A stretch of DNA of 6,022 nt from CAYZYO01 sp964482585 (GTDB taxonomy: Bacteria; Bacillota; Syntrophomonadia; Syntrophomonadales; Syntrophomonadaceae): assembly GCA_964482585.1 (NCBI GenBank), contig CAYZYO010000120.1, positions 1-6,022 of the forward strand, read 5' to 3'. The position numbers and the translations under genes were made by a program. The notes below the pieces were generated by a model that made no database searches, was not told the origin of the DNA, and worked only from the letters and a program-made list of their open reading frames with translations. Of the stretch, positions 1 to 5,280 are shown in pieces (the first letter of the stretch is position 1; every line of letters begins with the position of its first letter).

Positions 1-24
1 GCATTCACTTATTGGCACCCCCTT
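1..24 (-). promoter_or_regulatory. Possible ribosome binding site and start of a gene leaving the left edge
   Basis: On the minus strand an AAGGGGG sequence (18-24) lies 9 nt before a GTG (6-8) and 13 nt before an ATG (2-4). A leftward gene could therefore begin at the very edge of the window. Fewer than three codons are visible, so nothing can be said about the product. From here to about 237 I see only A+T-rich DNA with no convincing open frame. Confidence 0.25.
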
Positions 25-237
25 GGTTTAAATCTGCTCCTTTTGAATGATGCAAAACATTCAAATATCCAGACTAAAATTATTATTCGTTTCATCATTA
101 GAACCAGGTCCTTGACTTATTAATGAAAGTAAACAGAAAGGCCAAATGTAAACCTAAACGATTAATACCTGTTAATTATTACCATATTTATACTATCATC
201 TATTAATATATATTGAAACTAGAAAAAGAAGGTATAT

Positions 238-274
238 AAAAAAGAGTCATTTTCCTTTCCGGGAAAATGACTCT
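238..274 (-). terminator. Rho-independent terminator after the superoxide reductase remnant
   Basis: A perfect 12-bp inverted repeat (GAGTCATTTTCC at 244-255 with its complement at 262-273, extended by one A-T pair) encloses a 6-nt loop. Read on the minus strand it is followed directly by six T residues (238-243). It lies 40 nt beyond the stop codon of the superoxide reductase fragment, which is where that gene's terminator would be. The hairpin has survived although the gene has not. Confidence 0.8.
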
Positions 275-314
275 CGGATTTATAATAATGATTGCAAACA
301 TATCGGCAGCTAAA

Positions 315-482
315 CTAGTTTCCTTTCCACAGTCCATGAAGATTACAGTAAGCACGGGCTGTAATACTATCTGAACGGAGCTTAAAAAATGCTTCAGGTT
401 TGTCATTAGGTTTGAGAAATTGGCGGAAGGTATTTCCTTGGGCAATTTTTTCGCGTTGGGAATAAAAAATAGAAAAACACAT
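315..482 (-). pseudogene. Superoxide reductase (desulfoferrodoxin/neelaredoxin) C-terminal remnant
   Basis: Superoxide reductase reduces superoxide to peroxide at a mononuclear iron (His4Cys) centre in the cytoplasm of anaerobes, using rubredoxin as electron donor. The open frame is 55 codons from ATG at 480-482 to TAG at 315-317. From about residue 11 it matches the family C-terminus: a K-P-N-D-K-P-E-A-F-F segment, then T-A-R-A-Y-C-N-L-H-G-L-W-K. The Cys and His of YCNLHG are two of the five iron ligands. The other three histidines, and any N-terminal desulforedoxin domain, are absent. Intact family members are about 115-130 residues. Residues 1-10 (MCFSIFYSQR) do not resemble the family and probably mark the decay or deletion point. 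A terminator follows at 238-274. I infer a non-functional remnant. Confidence 0.8.
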
Positions 483-544
483 AATTGAAGATGGCTTGTT
501 ATTTCTTGTATCTTCGAATAAGATGATTATTGATATTCATTGTT

Positions 545-853
545 AAGGGGTTAATAAACAGGGTATATATATTGAGAAGTATCGCCGATGCCCGTCAATT
601 AAAAAAAGGTTATAAGCCAAGCAATAAAGGCCGTAGTAATTGGAGGAGACATTTTTGGACTGGAAGCTGTCTGGAGATGGTCTGCTCAGGTTTAGAGGTT
701 TCAGTAATACAGTTTTCTGATAGAATAATGCCACGGCAATTGGATAAATCATCTTCCCGATGCTATCAGAAACTAATGGAGGATAAGGGAGTAAGCCTCT
801 TTCTAGGCCTCTTGAAATCTGCCGGTTTGTGGAGCTTCCAGAGAAATGTTTGA
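545..853 (+). pseudogene. FAD/NADH-dependent oxidoreductase remnant (NADH:rubredoxin or nitrite reductase type)
   Basis: Intact relatives (about 400 residues) are flavoproteins that pass electrons from NADH to rubredoxin or similar acceptors. This piece covers only the start of the NADH-binding domain. One frame gives VYILRSIADARQLKKG, a typical lead-in. A shift of one frame at about 629 then gives AVVIGGDIFGLEAVW, the Rossmann glycine motif. A second shift at about 689 returns to the first frame with GLEVSVIQFSDRIMPRQLD and then QKLMEDKGVSLFLG. The simplest reading is one inserted G in AAAGGCC and one lost G in CAGGTTTA. The third position of the GxGxxG motif is Asp rather than Gly. The FAD-binding N-terminus and everything after about residue 100 are missing. 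A 107-codon open frame spans the region but carries nonsense between the two shifts, so it is not a real gene. Confidence 0.8.
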
Positions 854-983
854 CCCGGTTTATGAATAGTTATTAATGTTGGGACGCTGGAGACTCAAAT
901 TCTTAATGTCAATTATAGTTTATCTAGGCAAGGAAATATTGCTATAGAGTATCCAGCATTATTTTGCTATGGGGGAATAGAAA

Positions 984-1175
984 ATGAAAGCAAGAGAAGC
1001 ACTGGAATTGGCAATAGCATCTGAAGCTAAAGCCAGGGACAAATACAAAGAACTCGCCAAAATGGCTGACGATCAGGAAACCAGGTTGTTATTTGAACAG
1101 CTTTCAAGAGAAGAAGAAATGCACTATAGAAAATTATCGGAAAGGCTTAAAGCTATTAAACTTATGGGCAAATAG
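984..1175 (+). CDS. Small two-helix rubrerythrin-like (ferritin-like) protein
   Basis: The protein has 63 residues and begins at ATG 984, with GGGGGA (971-976) spaced 7 nt upstream. Two amphipathic helices are predicted, at about 4-28 and 31-57. Helix 1 carries E14 followed by Y21 (the E-x6-Y pattern of rubrerythrins) and helix 2 carries EEEMH at 43-47 (the E-x-x-H pattern). These are di-iron ligands in the ferritin-like superfamily, whose members act in peroxide reduction or iron handling in the anaerobe cytoplasm. Full rubrerythrins have four helices plus a rubredoxin domain, so this is half a bundle that would need to dimerise to form a di-iron site. There is no rubredoxin CxxC. It stands beside two decayed genes of superoxide defence. 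The fold family is fairly sure; activity is not. It converges on the next gene with a 66-nt gap. Confidence 0.82.
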   Translation: MKAREALELAIASEAKARDKYKELAKMADDQETRLLFEQLSREEEMHYRKLSERLKAIKLMGK

Positions 1176-1241
1176 CATATACAAATAGCCGGTTCAATTA
1201 TTATAAGAGCCTTTGACTGGTAGTTTGCTAATTATCTTTCA

Positions 1242-2567
1242 TTAATGGAAGGCATTAACGCTTATTAATGAACTAGCTACTATGACGATTATTAATATAG
1301 CAATAAGAGGGACGATAGAAAAAATAAGCCTTCTTTTTACACCTACTTCACCCTGCATATATTCCGACAAAAGATGGGTGGTATAAACAGTATTGCCTGA
1401 GAAAGCCATTACGAAAATAAACTGTATCCCGGTTGGAATAACCTGGTAGGCATCATGGGCTAAGTGTGACCACAGGGAATGACTGTAATAGGCCAGGACA
1501 ATAAATTCAATCAAGCCGGCAGCATATTGAAATACCAAGCTTTGTTTTTGCATAGAAATATTTAATTCCATAAGATTTCTAATTTGCTGCTGAGTAGCTA
1601 TATTGGCCCGGCCATTCATAATGTCTATTTTGCTGCGGACAACTTCAATAGCTGCCTGGTGATTTTCTCTTGACATACAGAGTTCCTCAGCACAGTTAAT
1701 GAGTTCCTGCAAACGCCGTTGATATGGTTCCAGGATTCTGTTCTTTAATTGGGGTTCCAGGTACATTGCCGGTTCGGAGTCCAACTGCCGGCTCAGGGAA
1801 TCCAAGAGAGAACTAATACGATTACAGCCATCCAGAACCAGGCTGTAATCTCCAGCAATAATTCCATAAGAAGCAGATAGTTCTTGGATCTGAGCCTCCA
1901 GTTCCTCTACTTCTCCCAGGCTTCCATGCTCTGAAACCAAATGAGAATGAAGTATATTGGAGAGCTTTGTGTCAAGCACTTCTTTTTCTTCACTAATAGC
2001 GTTTCTGCGGTCTCTGAATAAGCCTGCAATCAATCTTAAATTAATGATTCTGGCTTCAAGAATTGCTAAGCCGTATCCAACAAGCTGCCTATTCGCTTTA
2101 CTTTCTTCTTCCAAAGTACAGGCATAGAAGGCTTCTCTTATTGACCAGGATCCACTTAGATATGCAATTTTTCCTTGATCAATTTCTATTTGTTCGGCTG
2201 TTCTGTATGCAAACAATGAACCGACATTATCCAGCAGTTTTTCCCATACAAGACCTGAAGTCATAAGCACAGAGACTTTCCCCAGGACTTGTTCATCCTG
2301 GATAGACGCTTTTTGCTCCAGGGAATGAAAGCATCCCAGGAGATCCGACCAGGATGAGTCTGGTTGACCTAGTTTTACTACGAGGATTTTAATTTTTTCT
2401 GACTCCAGTTCATAAAAAAACTGTTCAGACCCATCGATTTTTAATTTCCTGGAATAAGATGAATGCTGATAATTTAGGCCATAGTCTTTTAATATATAAG
2501 AATAGTTATCAAAAACAGCCTGCTCATCTTCCAAATAAAAATAATACCTGATTATAGAAAATGACAT
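1242..2567 (-). CDS. Coiled-coil membrane protein of unknown function with three C-terminal transmembrane helices
   Basis: I do not recognise a named family. The 441-residue protein starts at ATG 2565-2567, with AGGAG (2577-2581) spaced 9 nt. Residues about 1-165 look like a soluble alpha/beta region, including a hydrophobic strand K-I-L-V-V-K-L-G near 60-68. Residues about 185-340 are long, charged and helical with heptad-like spacing. Three hydrophobic segments follow at about 343-365, 376-397 and 414-436. There is no signal peptide, so the N-terminal part is probably cytoplasmic. A soluble N-domain, long helices and C-terminal membrane helices recall CorA-type magnesium channels. However, the GMN motif that follows the first CorA membrane helix is absent, so I do not assign transport. 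Codon and base use resemble the neighbours. No overlapping partner gene is present, and it is probably transcribed alone. Confidence 0.85.
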   Translation of the reverse strand: MSFSIIRYYFYLEDEQAVFDNYSYILKDYGLNYQHSSYSRKLKIDGSEQFFYELESEKIKILVVKLGQPDSSWSDLLGCFHSLEQKASIQDEQVLGKVSVLMTSGLVWEKLLDNVGSLFAYRTAEQIEIDQGKIAYLSGSWSIREAFYACTLEEESKANRQLVGYGLAILEARIINLRLIAGLFRDRRNAISEEKEVLDTKLSNILHSHLVSEHGSLGEVEELEAQIQELSASYGIIAGDYSLVLDGCNRISSLLDSLSRQLDSEPAMYLEPQLKNRILEPYQRRLQELINCAEELCMSRENHQAAIEVVRSKIDIMNGRANIATQQQIRNLMELNISMQKQSLVFQYAAGLIEFIVLAYYSHSLWSHLAHDAYQVIPTGIQFIFVMAFSGNTVYTTHLLSEYMQGEVGVKRRLIFSIVPLIAILIIVIVASSLISVNAFH

Positions 2568-2621
2568 TAATAGATACTCCTGTCTTTTTTTTCTGTGTCA
2601 TTGGCCAATTACCTTCAATAG

Positions 2622-2639
2622 TAGAGTATATTATCTCTA
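2622..2639. promoter_or_regulatory. Inverted repeat over a possible -10 of the 441-residue membrane protein gene
   Basis: TAGAG (2622-2626) and its complement CTCTA (2635-2639) flank an A+T-rich centre that on the minus strand reads TATACT, a possible -10. No good -35 lies at the right distance, so the promoter is weak or needs an activator. The repeat might be an operator, and short repeats like this also occur by chance. Confidence 0.25.
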
Positions 2640-2654
2640 ACTGGTCCCTATGAT

Positions 2655-2696
2655 CTGCCTCTGGTAAAGGCAATTGAAGAGGCAGTTACGTTTTTT
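2655..2696 (+). terminator. Hairpin followed by T-run on the plus strand between two leftward genes
   Basis: CTGCCTCT (2655-2662) pairs with AGAGGCAG (2678-2685) across a 15-nt loop, and six T residues follow at 2691-2696 after a 5-nt gap. It has terminator shape only in the plus direction. No plus-strand gene lies upstream until 984-1175, so if real it would stop antisense transcription. On the minus strand it is a hairpin without a T-run, between merR and the membrane protein gene. A smaller stem, TTCCTGA/TCAGGAA (2713-2731), lies just beyond. Confidence 0.3.
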
Positions 2697-2790
2697 ACTT
2701 CAGTAAGCTCGTTTCCTGATAAACTCAGGAAGAAAATCAACCGTGTGCAGATTTCCTTCTATGCATTTTTGTATCTTAGAAGCAATGTCC

Positions 2791-3546
2791 CTATTCGCAA
2801 TAAATCTTAATGGCGTCAACTAAAAATTCAGCGCATCCTACAGCGATGGCATCGTAATACTTTCTAAAACGGGGGTCGTCCACATAAGTCTGCGCCAGTC
2901 CAAGATGCGCTTCCTTGGAGTAGTGGTTCCAATAATATTCCAGCCACTCTTTATGCAAAGCACACACCTTTTGTGCCAGATCGCTGGATGGGTCACCCTG
3001 TTCAAAAGCTGTTTTTAAGGAATCGTTTATTTGACGGGACAATTCTTGTACGTTCTCATATTGTTCTGCCGTTAATCCCCTAATTTTAGCATTGCTGGCA
3101 TCTATAATATTGTCACCGTATTTTTTACGAATTTCCTTACCATACTTCCTTTCGTTTTCATCAATCAGCTTCTGTTTAAAGCCTTCAAACTTCTCCTTGT
3201 CGCTCATTATTGTTTCTCCTTTCGATGCGGTAATGGTTTTTTCCACATTAGTAATCAATAATTCTATCTGTTCCCTTTTTGCTTTTAACGCCGACAAATG
3301 ACCTTGCAAGGCTGCTATATGATCATAGTCTTTAGAACATACGATACTTTTGATTTCATCAAGCGATATACCGAGTTCACGGTAAAATAAAATCTGCTGC
3401 AGAAGGTCAACTTCTTTTGGACCATAAATACGGTAACCGTTACTACTTCTCTGTCCTGGGGATAAGAGTTCAATTTCATCATAGTAACGCAGGGTGCGGG
3501 TGCTAACTCCCGCCAGCTTCGCCAGTTTGTTGATGGTGTATTCCAT
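2791..3546 (-). CDS. MerR-family transcriptional activator with TipAS ligand-binding domain
   Basis: The 251-residue protein begins MEYTINKLAKLAGVSTRTLR: a MerR winged-helix DNA-binding domain (about 1-70, with RYYDEIELL and R-x-x-x-G-Y-R-x-Y) that binds between the -35 and -10 of its target. A dimerisation helix follows at about 72-108. Residues about 115-251 are a TipAS domain, the all-helical pocket that in TipA and Mta relatives binds thiopeptides or other drugs and switches the protein on. I chose ATG 3546 because AGAAGGG (3553-3559) is spaced 6 nt from it. The ATG two codons earlier (3550-3552) touches that site with no spacing. Residue 114 is a Met with its own strong ribosome site. 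The gene's own promoter has MerR architecture, so autoregulation is likely. No exporter is cotranscribed downstream. The ligand is unknown. Confidence 0.94.
   Translation of the reverse strand: MEYTINKLAKLAGVSTRTLRYYDEIELLSPGQRSSNGYRIYGPKEVDLLQQILFYRELGISLDEIKSIVCSKDYDHIAALQGHLSALKAKREQIELLITNVEKTITASKGETIMSDKEKFEGFKQKLIDENERKYGKEIRKKYGDNIIDASNAKIRGLTAEQYENVQELSRQINDSLKTAFEQGDPSSDLAQKVCALHKEWLEYYWNHYSKEAHLGLAQTYVDDPRFRKYYDAIAVGCAEFLVDAIKIYCE
3205..3222 (-). promoter_or_regulatory. Internal ribosome binding site and ATG for a free TipAS domain
   Basis: Inside merR, the minus strand carries AAAGGAG (3216-3222), 8 nt, then ATG (3205-3207) in frame at Met114. This is a textbook site, better than that of the full-length start. 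Translation from it would give a 138-residue protein consisting almost exactly of the TipAS domain. Streptomyces lividans tipA makes TipAS (144 residues) from an internal start in the same way. Use here is inferred, not shown. Confidence 0.6.
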
Positions 3547-3562
3547 ACTCATCCCTTCTTAG

Positions 3563-3703
3563 TTAGTAAAGTATCCAGACTATCTTAAATATCTTCCCCA
3601 TCAATAAAAGCTTTAGTCCCTTCTGCATTGTTTTGCCGGCTTTGCGTAGATAGGCTTGTGATTGTGCCTTTTCCAAATCTTCCAGAATATTAAGCTCAGT
3701 TTG
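3563..3703 (-). other. Unassigned open frame in the merR leader
   Basis: Between the merR promoter and its start codon, one frame stays open for 46 codons and ends at TAA 3563-3565, 16 nt before merR. It reads like real protein (ILEDLEKAQSQAYLRKAGK, then a Lys/Leu-rich tail) but has no ATG near its start: the only Met codons fall at its residues 26 and 35. A different frame begins ATG at 3712-3714 with MKDDKL and would join it after a one-base shift. It may be a decayed small gene or an unusual leader peptide. I recognise no family. Confidence 0.3.
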
Positions 3704-3753
3704 TCATCCTTCATATTTTAATCACTTATTGGCTGCTAAATGATCTTGTTTAC

Positions 3754-3784
3754 ACTATAAACTATTACGCTACGTAAAGGTCAA
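3754..3784 (-). promoter_or_regulatory. MerR-type promoter of the TipAS regulator gene (19-bp spacer with operator dyad)
   Basis: On the minus strand TTGACC (3779-3784) and TATAGT (3754-3759) are separated by 19 bp instead of 17. The spacer holds the perfect dyad TTACG-TAG-CGTAA (3765-3777). A long spacer with a dyad inside it is the signature of promoters that MerR proteins activate by twisting the DNA. The predicted transcript starts near 3747 and runs about 200 nt before merR. Autoregulation by the adjacent gene product is the natural inference. Confidence 0.8.
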
Positions 3785-3793
3785 TAGGTTTAT

Positions 3794-3836
3794 AAAAAAA
3801 TATTGGCGACGAACCAGAGGGCCGGCAGACCAATAT
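3794..3836 (-). terminator. Rho-independent terminator of the CDF transporter gene
   Basis: On the minus strand ATATTGG (complement of 3830-3836) pairs with CCAATAT (complement of 3800-3806), with further weak G+C-rich pairing in the loop, and is followed by a run of T (3794-3800). It begins 20 nt after the CDF stop codon and ends about 10 bp before the merR -35. It therefore separates the two transcription units. Confidence 0.75.
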
Positions 3837-3855
3837 CTCTGTCTTATAAATAAAT

Positions 3856-4803
3856 TTAACTTGATTCTACACTATCTAAATGTACCGTTGTTGAAGCATA
3901 TAATTCATGGTTTATTGCCAATTCAACTTGTTCACCAATTTCATGCGCCTGTATTAAAGACAAGTTTCCATCAACCTCGACATGAATGCTAACCACTTTT
4001 AACCCGCCATAATCATGAACAGCAATATCATGAGTTGAAAATACTCCTGGAATACCCATGGCTATTTCATTTATCCTTTGAATCTGTCGGGTATCCGTTT
4101 CTCCGATCAGCTTTGAACAAGATTCCCTGAATATATCCAACCCCGTCCATATAATGAGAAGAGAAACCCCAAACCCTAAAATTGCATCCACCCTATAATA
4201 CCCATAACTGGAAGCCAGTATTGCAAAAGCAACCAGAAGAGAAGCGATAGCATCGGTGCGATGGTGCCATGCATCAGCAATTAAAGTAGCTGAGTTTATT
4301 TTATTACCCATATCAATACTTATACGAGACAATAATTCCTTCAGGCCCCCGGCTGCAATCATAATAATAATTACTAAAAAGCTACCTTTTACAGCTGTGT
4401 TTTCAAGGTAACGATAATAGGAGTCAAACCCGAATTTTATTCCTACAGCCAGCAGCATGAGTGAGATGATCAAAGTACTGATAAATTCAATTCTCCCGTG
4501 TCCATATCGATGTTTATCATCAGCTGGAAGTGCTGACAGTTTAAACCCCAGGATCACTACTGCAGAGGTTAATACATCGGAAGCAGTGTGTACAGCATCA
4601 GCAATAAGGGAAATACTGTTTATCATCAAACCAAAAATAAATTTAATAACTGCAAGCACAAGATTACTACTAATACTGATCCAAGCTTCCAGATAAGCAA
4701 CTTTTTTACGTTTCTCCGGCTTTACGATTGGCCCCTCTGCAACCTCTTCCTTCAGAATATGAGTAATTAAATAATTCGTAATCTTTTGAATTAATGTGCT
4801 CAT
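3856..4803 (-). CDS. Cation diffusion facilitator (CDF) family metal transporter
   Basis: CDF proteins are membrane dimers that export divalent metals in exchange for protons. This one has 315 residues, a usual length. Six membrane helices are predicted (about 36-58, 62-86, 106-126, 140-155, 172-197, 203-222). Helix 2 has SLIADAVHTASD with H72 and D76, and helix 5 has LIADAWHHRTD with H180 and D184. These four form the metal site. H-D/H-D sites are usual for Zn, Co, Ni or Cd exporters, whereas Mn exporters tend to use D-x-x-x-D. The loop motif DDKHRYGHGRIE (95-106) is also typical. The C-terminal cytoplasmic domain has scattered His (258, 263, 274, 287, 299, 308). I chose ATG 4803 (AGGAGAG at 4813-4819, spacing 9); TTG one codon upstream is possible. 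The leader carries a transcription attenuator, which suggests Ni/Co control, but substrate cannot be read from the sequence. Confidence 0.95.
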   Translation of the reverse strand: MSTLIQKITNYLITHILKEEVAEGPIVKPEKRKKVAYLEAWISISSNLVLAVIKFIFGLMINSISLIADAVHTASDVLTSAVVILGFKLSALPADDKHRYGHGRIEFISTLIISLMLLAVGIKFGFDSYYRYLENTAVKGSFLVIIIMIAAGGLKELLSRISIDMGNKINSATLIADAWHHRTDAIASLLVAFAILASSYGYYRVDAILGFGVSLLIIWTGLDIFRESCSKLIGETDTRQIQRINEIAMGIPGVFSTHDIAVHDYGGLKVVSIHVEVDGNLSLIQAHEIGEQVELAINHELYASTTVHLDSVESS

Positions 4804-4825
4804 CAAATTACACTCTCCTATTAAT

Positions 4826-4876
4826 AAAAAATTACCGTAGAACTTTATTTACGTAATATAACAGTCCCACGGTAAT
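4826..4876 (-). terminator. Leader terminator (expression platform) upstream of the CDF gene
   Basis: On the minus strand ATTACCGTGGGAC (complement of 4864-4876) pairs over all 13 positions, with two G-U pairs, with GTTCTACGGTAAT (complement of 4831-4843). The loop is 20 nt. The 3' arm runs directly into six T (4826-4831). It lies between the promoter and the CDF ribosome site, so it would end transcription before the gene. Its 5' arm overlaps conserved-looking aptamer sequence. Confidence 0.8.
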
Positions 4877-4927
4877 CCCGTTGCCTCTAGCGAAGCCCGG
4901 CTTTATGCCTGACCAAGTTGTTAAATT
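4855..4927 (-). promoter_or_regulatory. Candidate NiCo (czcD-type) riboswitch aptamer
   Basis: The leader RNA can form an outer stem AATTTAACA (4919-4927) with TGTTATATT (4855-4863; 8 of 9 pairs). Inside are two similar halves. The first is CAGGCA (4906-4911) with a small AAGCC/GGCTT hairpin. The second is AGAGGCA, then hairpin ACGG-GATTA-CCGT (4869-4881), then GGGACTG (4862-4868). CAGGC and GGGAC elements around a multi-helix junction are what I recall of NiCo riboswitches, which occur in Clostridia upstream of CDF exporters and turn expression on when Co or Ni binds. Forming the outer stem and GGGACTG fold would block the terminator at 4826-4876. The switch arrangement is seen directly. The NiCo identity rests on recalled motifs and context, and the first half matches less well. 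Confidence 0.55.
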
Positions 4928-4933
4928 GCTATA

Positions 4934-4962
4934 ATTATAATGTTTAGCCGTATATTTATCAA
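4934..4962 (-). promoter_or_regulatory. Sigma-A promoter of the CDF gene
   Basis: On the minus strand TTGATA (4957-4962) and a perfect TATAAT (4934-4939) are separated by 17 bp. The expected start near 4927 coincides with the 5' end of the outer aptamer stem and gives a leader of about 124 nt. A strong constitutive promoter followed by an attenuator fits control by RNA rather than by a repressor. Confidence 0.82.
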
Positions 4963-4976
4963 GTACTATTTTACAT

Positions 4977-5276
4977 TTATTTACATCGAAGCCCAGCAAC
5001 AACGTGCATTGTAGTGGACACATTCAGTTTAGCCACCGGCGCAAAATTATGGAAGACAATATAATCGGTGACTTCCACATCATCCTCCGCACCCGGCCAG
5101 GTGATTGTAACACTGTGGACACTCACGATTTCAACCACCAGCCCTACAGCTGATGACCACTGGGGCGGGCATGTATCTGCGGGCATTACCTGTGCCGAGG
5201 GATCGTCTTGGGACCAGTTACCAGCAGCATCGCCAGCCTCAACTTTGAATGTATACTCCTGTCCAGGTGTGATGAC
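4977..5276 (-). pseudogene. Fibronectin type III domain remnant of a surface or secreted protein
   Basis: The minus strand is open for about 99 codons between stops at 5277-5279 and 4977-4979. It reads TPGQEYTFKVEAGDAAGNWS, the end of one FN3 domain, then a linker with PADTCPPQW. A second domain follows with SVTITWPGAEDDVEVTDYIVF and ends at VVAGLR just before that domain's own last strands. FN3 arrays occur in extracellular clostridial enzymes and adhesins. No signal peptide, start codon with ribosome site, or other domain is present, so this is a fragment, not a gene. The region looks richer in G+C than its surroundings, which may reflect separate ancestry. It ends 15 bp before the CDF promoter. 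Confidence 0.75.
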
Positions 5277-5280
5277 TCAC

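Noticed and set aside
203..445. Minus-strand 80-codon open frame over the superoxide reductase remnant
   Set aside because: It is in the wrong frame. The YCNLHGLWK family motif is in the neighbouring frame ending at 315, and this frame reads through the terminator hairpin.
1176..1241. Possible bidirectional terminator between the convergent genes
   Set aside because: Only an imperfect CCGGTTCAA/TTTGACTGG pairing with a mismatch and wobbles, and no T-run on either side.
2063..2266. Plus-strand open frame inside the membrane protein gene
   Set aside because: Shadow of a 441-codon gene that has a good ribosome site; no motif of its own.
2600..2609. Perfect 10-bp palindrome ATTGGCCAAT
   Set aside because: Short self-complementary words are expected by chance, and it does not overlap a convincing promoter.
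4832..5023. Minus-strand open frame of 63 codons upstream of the CDF gene
   Set aside because: It runs across the promoter, the aptamer-like fold and the leader terminator, starts inside the FN3 remnant in another frame and has no recognisable motif. It is regulatory DNA read as protein.
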